Positions 11,914 to 20,607 of a stretch of DNA of 51,607 nucleotides are shown here, piece by piece. Origin of the DNA: Candidatus Amulumruptor caecigallinarius. GTDB lineage: Bacteria > Bacteroidota > Bacteroidia > Bacteroidales > Muribaculaceae. Under the pieces are notes generated by a model. The model searched no databases. It was given only the letters and a program-made list of their open reading frames with translations, and had not been told where the DNA came from. The translations under genes were made by a program, and so were the position numbers. How positions within the stretch are numbered: the stretch's first letter is position 1; the number at the start of each line of letters is the position of its first letter. The stretch is from NCBI GenBank assembly GCA_023665605.1, contig JAMPDP010000001.1:1407079-1458685 (forward strand), read 5' to 3'.

Positions 11914-13110
11914 CTATCGCAGCCCTCCGGCGGTATAGTGCAGGTGACGCTTGCCAATGCCGCGCAGCCGGTAGGCAAGAGTATAGAACGGATGAAACAG
12001 CATCAGCCAGGGCACTGTAAGAAGCAGCGGCCGTGAATGGAGCTTCACTGAGCAGCGCCGCCAGCGAACCATCAGCGGAATGGTAATCCACAGCGCCACT
12101 ACAAGCATCGCCACAAGAGGCCATATCGAGGGGTAGCCAACTGCCACTCCCGCAATACCGCAGAGCAGCGCGAGCCACCAGCACCACGACACAAGTGAGA
12201 ATGTGAGGCGTGCCGAGCGCCCGGGCCTGCGCGATGTGAACTCATGCACCAGCTTGTCCGTGCGGTGAGCATCGGCCAACGAATCCTCATACACGGCCAC
12301 CATCGACTCATCAGAGAGCTCCACGGCTGTATTGTCAGCCGTAGCTACTTGCTTCACCCACAGATCATCCTCACCACGGGTGAGGTTGAGGGTGTCGGCG
12401 AAGCCTCGGTTCTCATAGAACAGGCGACTGCGGAAAGCCATATTGTTGCCGTTGGCCCTCCAGGGGTGCCCGGCTATGGCCCATGCCAGATACTGCAGCC
12501 CGGTACGCACACTGTCGAAGGCATGCCTGCGGGTCACTCGACCCGCATCCTCCGCTCCCGGACGCGCTGCCGGATATGCCCAGCCAATCACCAGGTCCTT
12601 GCCGCGGGCTATATGGCGTGTCATGGCTCGCAGCCACATCGGCGAATCTATCATGCAGTTGCCGTTTATCACCACGATAGTATCGTAGCGGGCTGCCTTT
12701 ATCCCTATCATCAGCGCCAGCTTGCGGCGGCTCAGACTGCGGCTCCCCTCGGGCAGAAATGTCATGTACAGGTTAGGGTAACGCCCCTCCAGGGACGCGA
12801 TGGCGTCTTCTGAGGCATGACGCATACCGTCATTGACCACTATCACCTCCAGCTGCGAGGGGTAGTCCTGCTCCAGGAGTCGCGGCAGCAGCTCTTTCAG
12901 GTTCCATGCCCGCGCATCGTCATGCACGATGACGGACACAGCCGGCATATCGGCATCCGCTGGCATCTTCAGCTTCGAGCAACTCATGCAACGGCGAACC
13001 ACTCTCTTGAGCTTGCCGCTCAACATGAGCCAAAACGCCAGCACAAACGCCACCGAGGCTCCGCATAGGCAGTAGGTGAGTATCGGTATGTTGAACGTGA
13101 GATATTGCAT
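11914..13110 (-). CDS. family 2 glycosyltransferase, membrane-anchored
   Basis: A 398-aa protein with one N-terminal transmembrane helix (about 10-30), a GT-A domain starting at VSVIVHDDARAWN (near 58) with EVIVVNDG, a central GEDDLWVKQVA acceptor-site-like motif, and two hydrophobic C-terminal helices (about 300-345). This is the usual layout of processive or lipid-linked GT2 enzymes facing the cytoplasm. It probably adds a sugar to an envelope polymer or lipid; the substrate is unknown. A promoter precedes it and it is divergent from the membrane protein at 13299. Confidence 0.85.
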   Translation of the reverse strand: MQYLTFNIPILTYCLCGASVAFVLAFWLMLSGKLKRVVRRCMSCSKLKMPADADMPAVSVIVHDDARAWNLKELLPRLLEQDYPSQLEVIVVNDGMRHASEDAIASLEGRYPNLYMTFLPEGSRSLSRRKLALMIGIKAARYDTIVVINGNCMIDSPMWLRAMTRHIARGKDLVIGWAYPAARPGAEDAGRVTRRHAFDSVRTGLQYLAWAIAGHPWRANGNNMAFRSRLFYENRGFADTLNLTRGEDDLWVKQVATADNTAVELSDESMVAVYEDSLADAHRTDKLVHEFTSRRPGRSARLTFSLVSWCWWLALLCGIAGVAVGYPSIWPLVAMLVVALWITIPLMVRWRRCSVKLHSRPLLLTVPWLMLFHPFYTLAYRLRGIGKRHLHYTAGGLR

Positions 13111-13153
13111 TATATATATTGAACAACAATTGACACGCGAGGTTTGAGGACTG

Positions 13154-13185
13154 CAAAGTTAACCCTTTTTTAGCCCCACAACAAA
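13154..13185 (-). promoter_or_regulatory. Bacteroidetes-type promoter of the GT2 gene
   Basis: On the minus strand TTTG (13185-13182), 20 bases, then TAACTTTG (13161-13154). Both elements fit the consensus and lie about 45 bases before the ATG at 13110. Confidence 0.65.
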
Positions 13186-13203
13186 TCCCGCCCCCAACAT
13201 CCC

Positions 13204-13250
13204 CGCCAATAACACGCGACCTTCTTCACATCCGCGCCGTATTATTGGCG
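13204..13250. repeat. inverted repeat in a divergent intergenic region
   Basis: CGCCAATAA (13204-13212) and TTATTGGCG (13242-13250) are exact reverse complements separated by 29 bases. They lie between the divergent promoters of the GT2 gene and the membrane protein. It could be a two-site operator or a weak stem; nothing else identifies it. Confidence 0.4.
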
Positions 13251-13259
13251 GATTATTGT

Positions 13260-13267
13260 TATCTTTG
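13260..13267 (+). promoter_or_regulatory. promoter -7 box for the membrane protein at 13299
   Basis: TATCTTTG at 13260-13267 fits TAnnTTTG exactly and sits 32 bases before the ATG at 13299. It argues against the longer reading starting at 13245, which would begin upstream of the transcription start. No clear -33 element is seen. Confidence 0.45.
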
Positions 13268-13298
13268 GCGTATCATTATCGCATCTTTACGGCATTGT

Positions 13299-14591
13299 AT
13301 GTCACCCACTGTCAAAACTCTTACCCCGAGAGAGTATAAGCCCGCACCCGGAGGACTCAAATTCGCGGTAGCCATAATCCTGCTGCTTGCCCTGGGCATG
13401 AGCCTCATGCGCAACCTGCACAACATCTTCCCTGCCCACCCCTGGATGGGCAGCTGGGGCATCACCGAGTTCATGATCAATTTTGAAGGCGGATTCGTGC
13501 GCCGCGGCCTCCTCGGCCAACTCCTCTATGAGCTTTGCAGTGCCACCGGACTCTCAATGCTCGACTTCATCTACCCCTTCAGTGCTGCCTGTTACCTTGC
13601 TGTCACCTTGGCTTTCTGCTATCTGTTTCACAAGCGGGGATACTGCTGGTGGCTCCCATTCATCATGTACCTGTGCGGCTTCTGGGGGTGCTTCATCCGC
13701 AAGGACTTCCTGCTGATAGGCATACTCCTCCTGTCATTCGCCGTGGCACGTCATTCGCTCAACAGCAAACGGGTGTGCGAGGTTACGCTCCTCACAGTCC
13801 TTGCGCTTTTCCTCCACGAGGCCTATATCTTCTGGGGCGTGCCTCTTCTGATTATGCTCATGGCGAGGCAAAGGCGCAGTCTGCTCACATTCACTGCCGT
13901 GTCAGTAGGCGTGTTCCTGCTCCTCTCGCTGTTCAAAGGCTCAGCACAAACCGCGGCTGACATCACTGCATCTTGGCATCGCCTGCTCCCCGACCTGGTG
14001 CCGGTCACACCTGACGGTACTGTGGAGTCGCTCAGCTGGACCGTCGACTTCGCCGCACTCCGCCATATGGAGGCCAACTTCGTGGGGTGGTATGACCTTA
14101 CATTCTTCCGTGTACCCAAAGTGCTCATGCACATCATTGTACTCATCTGCTCATGTTATCTGGCACTTAATATGCTCCTGTTTTTCAGGAAACGCACAGG
14201 TATGTATTCACCTCAACAGAGGGTGGTCACTTTCGCTTGCTTCGTGATTGTATACGCGTGTATGCTTCCGATGTTTATCGTCCTGAGCACGGACTACCCC
14301 CGACTGTGGCAGAGCATCTTTGCCGCCGTATTCGGCTGCTTCCTGCTGGTGCCGGTCAGCACTATTTTGTCTTGCCTGCCGCAGTGGTACCTACGCGGCA
14401 TCGACCGATTTGTCTGCGCCTTCGACAGGATACTGCGCCCCAACGCATGGGCAACAGCCCTCATCATGGTGATCCTCGCCGGCTACGCCTGGGAGTGGAA
14501 CCTCGTAGAGTTCATGTACTCCAGCCCCCTCCTCTCGCTGATGGTCAACCGCTACACATACCCCATACTCATCGGCACCCCCATACCCTGA
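13299..14591 (+). CDS. polytopic membrane protein of unknown function
   Basis: About 430 aa with some ten hydrophobic segments and few charged loops. I do not recognise a family. Features seen: a cytoplasmic N-tail, the loop FEGGFVRRGLLGQLLYEL after the first helix, a FIRKDFLLIGIL segment, and LFLHEAYIFWGVPLLIM with an acidic residue inside a membrane stretch. The pattern recalls uncharacterised polysaccharide-locus membrane proteins, but no catalytic motif supports a name. It lies between a GT2 gene (divergent) and the aryl polyene cluster, and ends 76 bases before the ammonia-lyase. Whether it belongs to the cluster is unclear. Confidence 0.7.
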   Translation: MSPTVKTLTPREYKPAPGGLKFAVAIILLLALGMSLMRNLHNIFPAHPWMGSWGITEFMINFEGGFVRRGLLGQLLYELCSATGLSMLDFIYPFSAACYLAVTLAFCYLFHKRGYCWWLPFIMYLCGFWGCFIRKDFLLIGILLLSFAVARHSLNSKRVCEVTLLTVLALFLHEAYIFWGVPLLIMLMARQRRSLLTFTAVSVGVFLLLSLFKGSAQTAADITASWHRLLPDLVPVTPDGTVESLSWTVDFAALRHMEANFVGWYDLTFFRVPKVLMHIIVLICSCYLALNMLLFFRKRTGMYSPQQRVVTFACFVIVYACMLPMFIVLSTDYPRLWQSIFAAVFGCFLLVPVSTILSCLPQWYLRGIDRFVCAFDRILRPNAWATALIMVILAGYAWEWNLVEFMYSSPLLSLMVNRYTYPILIGTPIP

Positions 14592-14644
14592 CCCCCCAAG
14601 AACCTCAATAGAGCCTGTCCCATAATCTCACTAACGATTTTTCA

Positions 14645-14652
14645 TACCTTTG
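14645..14652 (+). promoter_or_regulatory. promoter -7 box for the aryl polyene cluster
   Basis: TACCTTTG at 14645-14652 fits TAnnTTTG and lies 15 bases before the ammonia-lyase ATG at 14668, giving a very short leader. No -33 TTTG is visible at the usual distance. Confidence 0.5.
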
Positions 14653-14667
14653 TGATGGAAAACATTT

Positions 14668-16191
14668 ATGGAGCTTAACGAGATTTACAACGTGCTGTTC
14701 AACCACGGTACCTTCCGCGTCTCCGAGCAGGATATGCGTGAGGTTCGGCGCAGCTATGAATTCCTCAAAGAGTTCATGGCTGACAAGGTGATATATGGCA
14801 TCAACACCGGATTTGGTCCCATGGCGCAGTGGCGCGTGAGCGATGACCACCTCACCGAGTTGCAGTACAACATCATCCGCAGCCATGCCACCGGTGCCGG
14901 AGAACCCCTCCCCGACCTGGTGGTGCGCGCCGCCATGATGGCTCGCATCGGCACTTTCCTTCAGGGGCGTTCAGGCATACACCCTTCTGTCGTGCAACTA
15001 CTCACGGAGTTCGTCAACCGCGGCATCCACCCCTACATCCCCTCCCACGGCAGCGTGGGCGCAAGCGGCGACCTTGTACAGCTCGCCCACATCGCCCTCT
15101 GCCTCATCGGTGAAGGCAAGGTTCACTACCGGGACGAGTGGCATCCCACCGCCGAGGTGATGGCCGCTGAGGGGCTTTCACCAATGACCATCCACATTCG
15201 CGAAGGCCTGTCGATAACCAACGGCACATCGGTTATGACAGGCGTGGCTCTCGTGAACCAGTATTACGCCGACAACCTGTTGCGCCACGCCGTGATTGCA
15301 GGTGCTTGGCTCAACGAGATAGCTGACTCATATGACGACTATATGTCGGAGCCCGAGAACGCCTGCCGTCGGCAGCACGGACAGCAGGTAGTGGCTCGCT
15401 GGCTGCGAGAGGTGAGTCGTGGCAGCAAGCGGCTGCGCAAACGCGAACACGAGCTATATGACCCCGCGCGCAACCGGGCAGAGTACTTCGACCACAAAGT
15501 GCAGCCATACTACTCCCTGCGTTGCCTGCCGCAAATATTCGGCCCCATATATGAGACATATGCCAACGCTCGCCGCGTGATTGCCAATGAAGTGAACTCG
15601 GCATGCGACAACCCCATCATCGACCCTGACAGCCAAAACATATACCATGGTGGCAACTTTCACGGCGACTATATCTCCCTGGAGGCAGACAAGGTGAAGA
15701 TTGCCACCGTGCGCCTGGCCATGACCGCAGAGCGCCAGCTCAACTACCTCTTCCATGACCGCATCAACGGTATCCTGCCACCATTCCTCAACCTCGGCAC
15801 ACGGGGCCTCAACTATGGTATGCAGGCATGTCAGTTCACGGCCACATCCACCACCGCAGAGTGCCAGACGCTCGCAATGCCTAACTATGTGCACTCCATC
15901 CCCAACAACAACGACAACCAGGACATCGTGAGTATGGGAACCAACAGCGCATTGCTATGCTCGCGGGTGATTGACAACACCTTTCAGGTGATGGCTATCA
16001 TCTACATAGCATTAGCTCAGGCCACTGACTGCCTTGGCATCGCCGACTCCCTCGCTCCCCGCACTCGCTCCTGCTATGACTCAATCCGCAAGCTCTGCAG
16101 CAAGCGCGTTACTGACGAACCGTTTTATCAAGAGGTGGCAGCGGTGGAACATCACCTTCGAACTAAGAGGTTGTTTAAATACAACCTCTAA
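14668..16191 (+). CDS. aromatic amino acid/histidine ammonia-lyase family (probable aryl starter enzyme)
   Basis: A 507-aa MIO-dependent lyase that removes ammonia from tyrosine, phenylalanine or histidine without hydrolysis. The self-processing ASG triad lies at 132-134 inside GSVGASGDLVQLAH. The catalytic Tyr is Y43 in YGINTGFG, followed by SITNGTSVM and the conserved DNPIID. The position that helps select the substrate reads SH (S72, H73), as in histidine lyases. The start of an aryl polyene cluster, with an aryl-acid ligase downstream, instead favours tyrosine or phenylalanine and therefore coumarate or cinnamate as the primer. I prefer a tyrosine ammonia-lyase role but the sequence does not settle it. 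It is followed after 21 bases by the reductase gene. Confidence 0.85.
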   Translation: MELNEIYNVLFNHGTFRVSEQDMREVRRSYEFLKEFMADKVIYGINTGFGPMAQWRVSDDHLTELQYNIIRSHATGAGEPLPDLVVRAAMMARIGTFLQGRSGIHPSVVQLLTEFVNRGIHPYIPSHGSVGASGDLVQLAHIALCLIGEGKVHYRDEWHPTAEVMAAEGLSPMTIHIREGLSITNGTSVMTGVALVNQYYADNLLRHAVIAGAWLNEIADSYDDYMSEPENACRRQHGQQVVARWLREVSRGSKRLRKREHELYDPARNRAEYFDHKVQPYYSLRCLPQIFGPIYETYANARRVIANEVNSACDNPIIDPDSQNIYHGGNFHGDYISLEADKVKIATVRLAMTAERQLNYLFHDRINGILPPFLNLGTRGLNYGMQACQFTATSTTAECQTLAMPNYVHSIPNNNDNQDIVSMGTNSALLCSRVIDNTFQVMAIIYIALAQATDCLGIADSLAPRTRSCYDSIRKLCSKRVTDEPFYQEVAAVEHHLRTKRLFKYNL

Positions 16192-16212
16192 CATCATCAC
16201 AGATCTCGACAC

Positions 16213-16938
16213 ATGAACTTTGTCTTGGTAACCGGCGGCTCACGTGGCCTGGGTGCCGCGATATGCAAGCGCCTCGCCACCCCTGAGCTTGGCGTCATAA
16301 TTAACTACCGCTCGGGCCGCGAAGCAGCATTCGCCGTAGCCGAAGAGATTCGCGCTCGCGGTGCCGTGGCCGAGCTGCTCCCTTTCGACGTGAGCGATGA
16401 GCAGTGCGTGGACGATGCCATCGGGTTATGGGAGGACTCACACCCCGACGACCGCATCACGGTGCTCGTCAACAATGCCGGTGTCCGCGAGGACAACCTG
16501 ATGATTTTCATGCCGAGCGAGCAGTGGCACAAGGTCATCTCTACCACGCTCGACGGCTTCTTCTACGTCACGCGGCGTGTGCTCAAAGGGATGCTCACAC
16601 GGCGCAACGGCCGCATCATCAATGTAGCATCCCTATCCGGCCTCAAGGGACTGCCCGGTCAGACCAACTACTCGGCTGCCAAGGCTGCACTGATTGGTGC
16701 CACCAAGGCTCTGGCTCAGGAAGTGGCTGCCCGTAAGGTGACGGTCAATGCGGTGGCCCCGGGTTTCATTAACACTGACATGACGGAGAGCCTTGACCGC
16801 GAGGCGCTCACTAAACTCGTGCCGTTGGGGCGCTTCGGCGAACCGGAGGAGGTGGCGGCTCTCGTGGCCTTTCTCGCATCTCCCGAGTCTGCCTACATCA
16901 CGGGGGAGACTATTTCAATTAACGGAGGTATATACTGA
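16213..16938 (+). CDS. 3-oxoacyl-ACP reductase, FabG-type SDR
   Basis: A 241-aa short-chain dehydrogenase that reduces the beta-keto group of ACP-bound intermediates with NADPH. The cofactor motif TGGSRGLG is at 7-14, NNAG at 87-90, and the catalytic S140, Y153 and K157 are present in INVAS and YSAAK. The C-terminus ends in ITGETISINGGIY as in FabG. Its stop overlaps the next start by one base (TGATG), showing operon organisation. In this cluster it would serve as the polyene ketoreductase; the housekeeping FabG should be elsewhere in the genome. Confidence 0.9.
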   Translation: MNFVLVTGGSRGLGAAICKRLATPELGVIINYRSGREAAFAVAEEIRARGAVAELLPFDVSDEQCVDDAIGLWEDSHPDDRITVLVNNAGVREDNLMIFMPSEQWHKVISTTLDGFFYVTRRVLKGMLTRRNGRIINVASLSGLKGLPGQTNYSAAKAALIGATKALAQEVAARKVTVNAVAPGFINTDMTESLDREALTKLVPLGRFGEPEEVAALVAFLASPESAYITGETISINGGIY

Positions 16939-18161
16939 TGGAAAGGCGCGTAGTTATCACCGGCATGGGCATATGGTCATGTATCGGTCAGAACAAGGAG
17001 CAGGTGGCCGACTCGCTCCGCGCGGGGCACAGCGGCATCGGCCTCGATCCGGCTCGCACTGCCTACGGCTATCGCTCTGCCCTCACCGGCATCGTGCCCC
17101 GCCCGCAACTCAAAGGGGTGATAGAGCGGCGCCTGCGCGTGGGACTCTCGGAGGAGGCGGAATACGCCTACATGGCTGCACGCGAGGCGTTCGAACAGGC
17201 TGGTGTCTCTGATGACTATCTCCGGGATAACGAAGTGGGCATCATCTTCGGCAACGACTCCTCGGCAAAACCGGTGATTGAGGCCGCAAACATCATGGCT
17301 GACAAGCATGACTCTGCTCTCCTCGGCTCGGGGCTCATCTTCCAGTCGATGAACTCGACGGTCAACATGAACCTTTCTACCATATTCCACCTCAAGGGCA
17401 TCAACTTCACCATAAGCTCGGCATGCGCCAGCGGCTCTCACTCGATAGGCATCGCCTGTATGCTCATCAGGCAGGGGCTACAGGATATGGTGCTTGCCGG
17501 CGGAGCGCAGGAGACCAACTACTACTCGATGGCTACTTTTGATGCCCTCGGCGCGTTCTCCGTGCGTATGGATGACCCCACGGCAGCTTCGCGACCATTC
17601 GACAAGGCGCGTGACGGACTGATTCCCAGCGGGGGGGCTGCTGCTTTGGTGCTCGAAGATTATGAGCATGCAGTGGCTCGCGGTGCCACGATCTTGGCGG
17701 AAGTGTGCGGTTATGGCTTTTCCTCCAACGGCGGAGGCATCTCACAGCCCAGTGATGATGGTTCGGTCAAGGCTATGACTCGTGCCATGGCTGACGCAGG
17801 GGTTACTCCTGATGACATTGACTACATCAACGCCCACGCCACCTCTACGCCACAAGGCGATATGTATGAGGCTATTGCGCTCAGCCGTATCTTCGGCGGA
17901 GGGCGTGCGTGGGTGAGCTCTACCAAGTCCATGACGGGCCATGAGTGCTGGATGGCCGGAGCAAGTGAAGCTGTCTACTGCGTGCTGATGATGCAGGGGG
18001 GCTTCGTGGCTCCGAACATCAACCTGCATGATGTTGACGAGCAAGCAGCTTCGCTGAGGATTGCCCGACGGGCCGAGCCGGCAGTCCTCCGCACGGTCCT
18101 ATCCAATTCCTTTGGCTTCGGTGGCACCAACAGCGCCCTAATCCTGCGCGCTGCTCCCTGA
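16938..18161 (+). CDS. beta-ketoacyl-ACP synthase (KAS I/II type), complete active site
   Basis: A 407-aa condensing enzyme joining malonyl-ACP to a growing acyl chain. The thiolase-fold triad is intact: C163 in SSACASGSHS, H300 in NAHATST, and H335 in GHECWMAGA. The C-terminal NSFGFGGTNSALIL closes the fold. It is the first of three active-looking ketosynthases in the cluster. In known aryl polyene systems one ketosynthase works alone for early steps and another pairs with a chain-length-factor-like partner; which role this one has cannot be told. A 9-bp imperfect hairpin without a T-tract overlaps its stop (18159-18183). Confidence 0.92.
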   Translation: MERRVVITGMGIWSCIGQNKEQVADSLRAGHSGIGLDPARTAYGYRSALTGIVPRPQLKGVIERRLRVGLSEEAEYAYMAAREAFEQAGVSDDYLRDNEVGIIFGNDSSAKPVIEAANIMADKHDSALLGSGLIFQSMNSTVNMNLSTIFHLKGINFTISSACASGSHSIGIACMLIRQGLQDMVLAGGAQETNYYSMATFDALGAFSVRMDDPTAASRPFDKARDGLIPSGGAAALVLEDYEHAVARGATILAEVCGYGFSSNGGGISQPSDDGSVKAMTRAMADAGVTPDDIDYINAHATSTPQGDMYEAIALSRIFGGGRAWVSSTKSMTGHECWMAGASEAVYCVLMMQGGFVAPNINLHDVDEQAASLRIARRAEPAVLRTVLSNSFGFGGTNSALILRAAP

Positions 18162-18224
18162 CTGACTTCCAACGAGTCGGTCAAGTGACGCGAGGTGATG
18201 GATGGAGATGTCGGGCAGAATCGC

Positions 18225-18232
18225 TAACTTTG
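18225..18232 (+). promoter_or_regulatory. internal promoter -7 box before the methyltransferase
   Basis: TAACTTTG at 18225-18232 fits the consensus, in the 108-base gap between the first ketosynthase and the methyltransferase (ATG 18270). It suggests that the cluster has at least two transcription units: 14668-18161, and 18270 onward. Confidence 0.5.
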
Positions 18233-18269
18233 CAGTTGATTTTTACCGGCTACGCACATCTCCACCACT

Positions 18270-19379
18270 ATGAATCTATCACCTGAGCTACGCAAGCGCT
18301 ACACCACCGAGCAGCTGTCGGCCCGCGAGGCGCAGCGACTGGCGGAGTTCATTGCGTTCGGGCCCGTGGTGTTTCAGACGGCTCGCGTGATGCTGAAATC
18401 CGGTATCCTCGACCTGCTGCGTGACAGCGACTCGGGGTTGACCGTGACGGAAGTGGCGAGTCGGACGGAGCTCTCTGACTACGCCGCGCAGTGTCTGCTG
18501 GAAGCCTCGCTGAGCATCGGCATCGTTCTTGTTGACCCCGACACTGACCGATTCCGCCTCTCCAAAACAGGGTGGTTCCTGCTCACTGACCCGGCAACGC
18601 GCGTCAACATCGACTTCAACCATGATGTGAACTACCGCGGATGGTATCACCTCGACGAGGCCTTGCGCACCGGCAAACCCGCAGGACTCCCCACTTTGGG
18701 TGACTGGCCTACGGTATATGAAGGCCTCTCGTCGCTCCCTGAGCAAGTAAGGACGAGCTGGCTCAACTTTGACCACTTCTACTCCGACAGCTCCTTTGAT
18801 GAGGCACTCGCGATAGTGTTCGCCAACCGGCCCCGCACGCTCCTTGACGTGGGTGGCAACACCGGCCGATGGGCTCTCAGATGCGTGGCTCACGACCCCT
18901 CCGTGCGCGTCACCATACTTGACCTCCCCGGGCAGATTGAGATGATGCACCGCAACATCGCCGCTCGCCCCGGAGCTGACCGCATTGACGGGCTCGGCAT
19001 CAACCTGCTTGACGAGGGCTCTTCTATGCCGACGGACATGAGTTTTGATGCCATCTGGATGAGTCAGTTCCTGGACTGTTTCAGCGAGGCTCAGGCCACA
19101 GACATACTCAGTCGCGCCAAGCAGCTGATGGGGCCCGATTCACACCTGTATATAATGGAGACTGTTTGGGATCGCCAGCGATACGAGCCGGCGGCTCTTT
19201 GCCTGACGCTTACCAGCCTGTACTTCACGGCAATAGCCAACGGCAACAGCAAGATGTTTCACTCCCGCGACCTTGAGCGCATCATCACTCGGGCGGGTCT
19301 GAAGATTGATGCCATTCACGACCGACTCGGACAAGGGCACAGCATCTTCACCTGCTCTCTCCAATCACCATCACATTGA
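18270..19379 (+). CDS. SAM-dependent O-methyltransferase
   Basis: A 369-aa protein with an N-terminal winged-helix/dimerisation region (about 20-115, including FQTARVMLKSGILDLL) and a C-terminal class I methyltransferase domain with motif I LLDVGGNTG at 191-199 and ILDLPGQIEMM after it. This two-part architecture is that of the COMT-like O-methyltransferase family, which methylates phenolic hydroxyls. It is therefore a good candidate for methylating the aryl head of the polyene or its hydroxycinnamate precursor. It follows a probable internal promoter and precedes the first ACP by 14 bases. Confidence 0.85.
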   Translation: MNLSPELRKRYTTEQLSAREAQRLAEFIAFGPVVFQTARVMLKSGILDLLRDSDSGLTVTEVASRTELSDYAAQCLLEASLSIGIVLVDPDTDRFRLSKTGWFLLTDPATRVNIDFNHDVNYRGWYHLDEALRTGKPAGLPTLGDWPTVYEGLSSLPEQVRTSWLNFDHFYSDSSFDEALAIVFANRPRTLLDVGGNTGRWALRCVAHDPSVRVTILDLPGQIEMMHRNIAARPGADRIDGLGINLLDEGSSMPTDMSFDAIWMSQFLDCFSEAQATDILSRAKQLMGPDSHLYIMETVWDRQRYEPAALCLTLTSLYFTAIANGNSKMFHSRDLERIITRAGLKIDAIHDRLGQGHSIFTCSLQSPSH

Positions 19380-19393
19380 TACACACCTGACAA

Positions 19394-19639
19394 ATGGAAC
19401 GCAAAGATATCGAATCCAAAGTACGCGACTTCCTCATCGAAGACCTCGAGGTCGACGCCGACAAGCTGCTCCCCGATGCACGCCTCAAAGAGGATGTGGG
19501 GATTGACAGCCTTGACTTCGTGGACATCGTGGTAATCGTAGAGAAAAACTTCGGCTTCAAGATAAAGCCGGAGGAAATGACCGGCGTCACAACCCTGGCC
19601 GACTTCTACGACTACATCGAACGCAAAGTCAACGCTTAA
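19394..19639 (+). CDS. acyl carrier protein (first)
   Basis: An 81-aa acidic four-helix protein with the phosphopantetheine attachment Ser at S39 in GIDSLDFVDIV. It is likely to hold the growing polyene as a thioester. A second ACP is encoded at 23173 in the same operon; in studied aryl polyene systems two ACPs divide priming and elongation. Neither gene sits next to fatty-acid synthesis genes, so both are probably dedicated to this pathway. Confidence 0.9.
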   Translation: MERKDIESKVRDFLIEDLEVDADKLLPDARLKEDVGIDSLDFVDIVVIVEKNFGFKIKPEEMTGVTTLADFYDYIERKVNA

Positions 19640-19656
19640 CACTCCCCTGCTCCCTG

Positions 19657-20607
19657 ATGGCCGACAACGAACTTAAGCATGACAAGTGGGCCGGCACCAC
19701 GTATGGCAGCGGACGTATGCACCGTTGGCTCATCAACGTGCTGCGGTTCACGGGATTGCGGCTGTTCTACGGTTTTACTTACATCTTCGTGGTGCCTCCG
19801 GCCATGGCTACCCATCGCGAGGCTTTGCGTGCCATGTACGGCTTCTTCCGAAAGGGGCTCCGTTACGGTCGCCTGAAGTCGGCATGGATGACTTTCCGCA
19901 ACCACTGCGACTTTGCCGAGGTGGTGATTGACCGATTTGCCATGTATGGCGGCAAGTCGTTCGAGGTCACCATCGACGGCTACCACCACTTTCATACGCT
20001 TGCCAATCGCCCTGACTCTTTCGTGCAACTTAGCTCGCACATTGGCAATTACGAGATTGCCGGCTACTCGCTCCGCGCGGAGCAGAAGCGGTTTAACGCC
20101 CTGGTGTTTGCCGGTGAAAAAGAGTCGGTGATGGCCAACCGCAACCGGATGTTTGCAGGCAACAACATCTGCATGATTCCCATGCAGGCCGATATGTCGC
20201 ACCTCTTTGTGGTCAACGCGGCCATCTCCGCCGGGGAGATTCTCTCTATGCCGGCTGACAGGGTGTTCGGCTCGCCGAAGGTGTTTGAGCTCCCTTTCCT
20301 GGGGCACACTGCCCGTTTCCCTCAAGGGCCGTTCATGCTCGGCGCAGCAAAGGGGTTGCCGATGCTTTTCGTGGCAGTGATGAAGGCCGGACACCGTCAC
20401 TATCATGTCTCCGTTCGCCCTCTTGAAGTCTCGGCGGCTCCGGCGCAGGATGCTCCCGCCGGCAACCATGTGAGGGAACGTGCCCGACAGCTCTGCGCTG
20501 CCTACGTGACTATGCTCGAAGCCGCCGTACGCGCTCACCCCACGCAGTGGTATAACTACTTTGACTTCTGGTCCTCCGACTCTGCCGATGAACATCGCCG
20601 AGATTGA
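19657..20607 (+). CDS. LpxL/HtrB-like lysophospholipid acyltransferase family protein
   Basis: A 316-aa membrane-associated acyltransferase. It begins with a positively charged N-tail and one hydrophobic helix (about 25-48), and carries the HX4E motif of LpxL-type enzymes at H128-E133 (SSHIGNYE), then FPQGPFMLG near 225. Such enzymes transfer an acyl group from ACP to a lipid. In this cluster it probably transfers either the finished polyene or an ordinary acyl chain to the lipid anchor. It overlaps the next gene by 20 bases. Confidence 0.82.
   Translation: MADNELKHDKWAGTTYGSGRMHRWLINVLRFTGLRLFYGFTYIFVVPPAMATHREALRAMYGFFRKGLRYGRLKSAWMTFRNHCDFAEVVIDRFAMYGGKSFEVTIDGYHHFHTLANRPDSFVQLSSHIGNYEIAGYSLRAEQKRFNALVFAGEKESVMANRNRMFAGNNICMIPMQADMSHLFVVNAAISAGEILSMPADRVFGSPKVFELPFLGHTARFPQGPFMLGAAKGLPMLFVAVMKAGHRHYHVSVRPLEVSAAPAQDAPAGNHVRERARQLCAAYVTMLEAAVRAHPTQWYNYFDFWSSDSADEHRRD

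Noticed and set aside
14668-16191. Housekeeping histidine lyase (hutH) of histidine degradation
   Set aside because: No other hut genes are adjacent, and the gene heads a polyene cluster with an aryl-acid ligase; kept as an open alternative in the substrate finding.
18159-18183. Transcription terminator after the first ketosynthase
   Set aside because: The 9-bp stem is imperfect and has no T-tract, so it was not called as a terminator.
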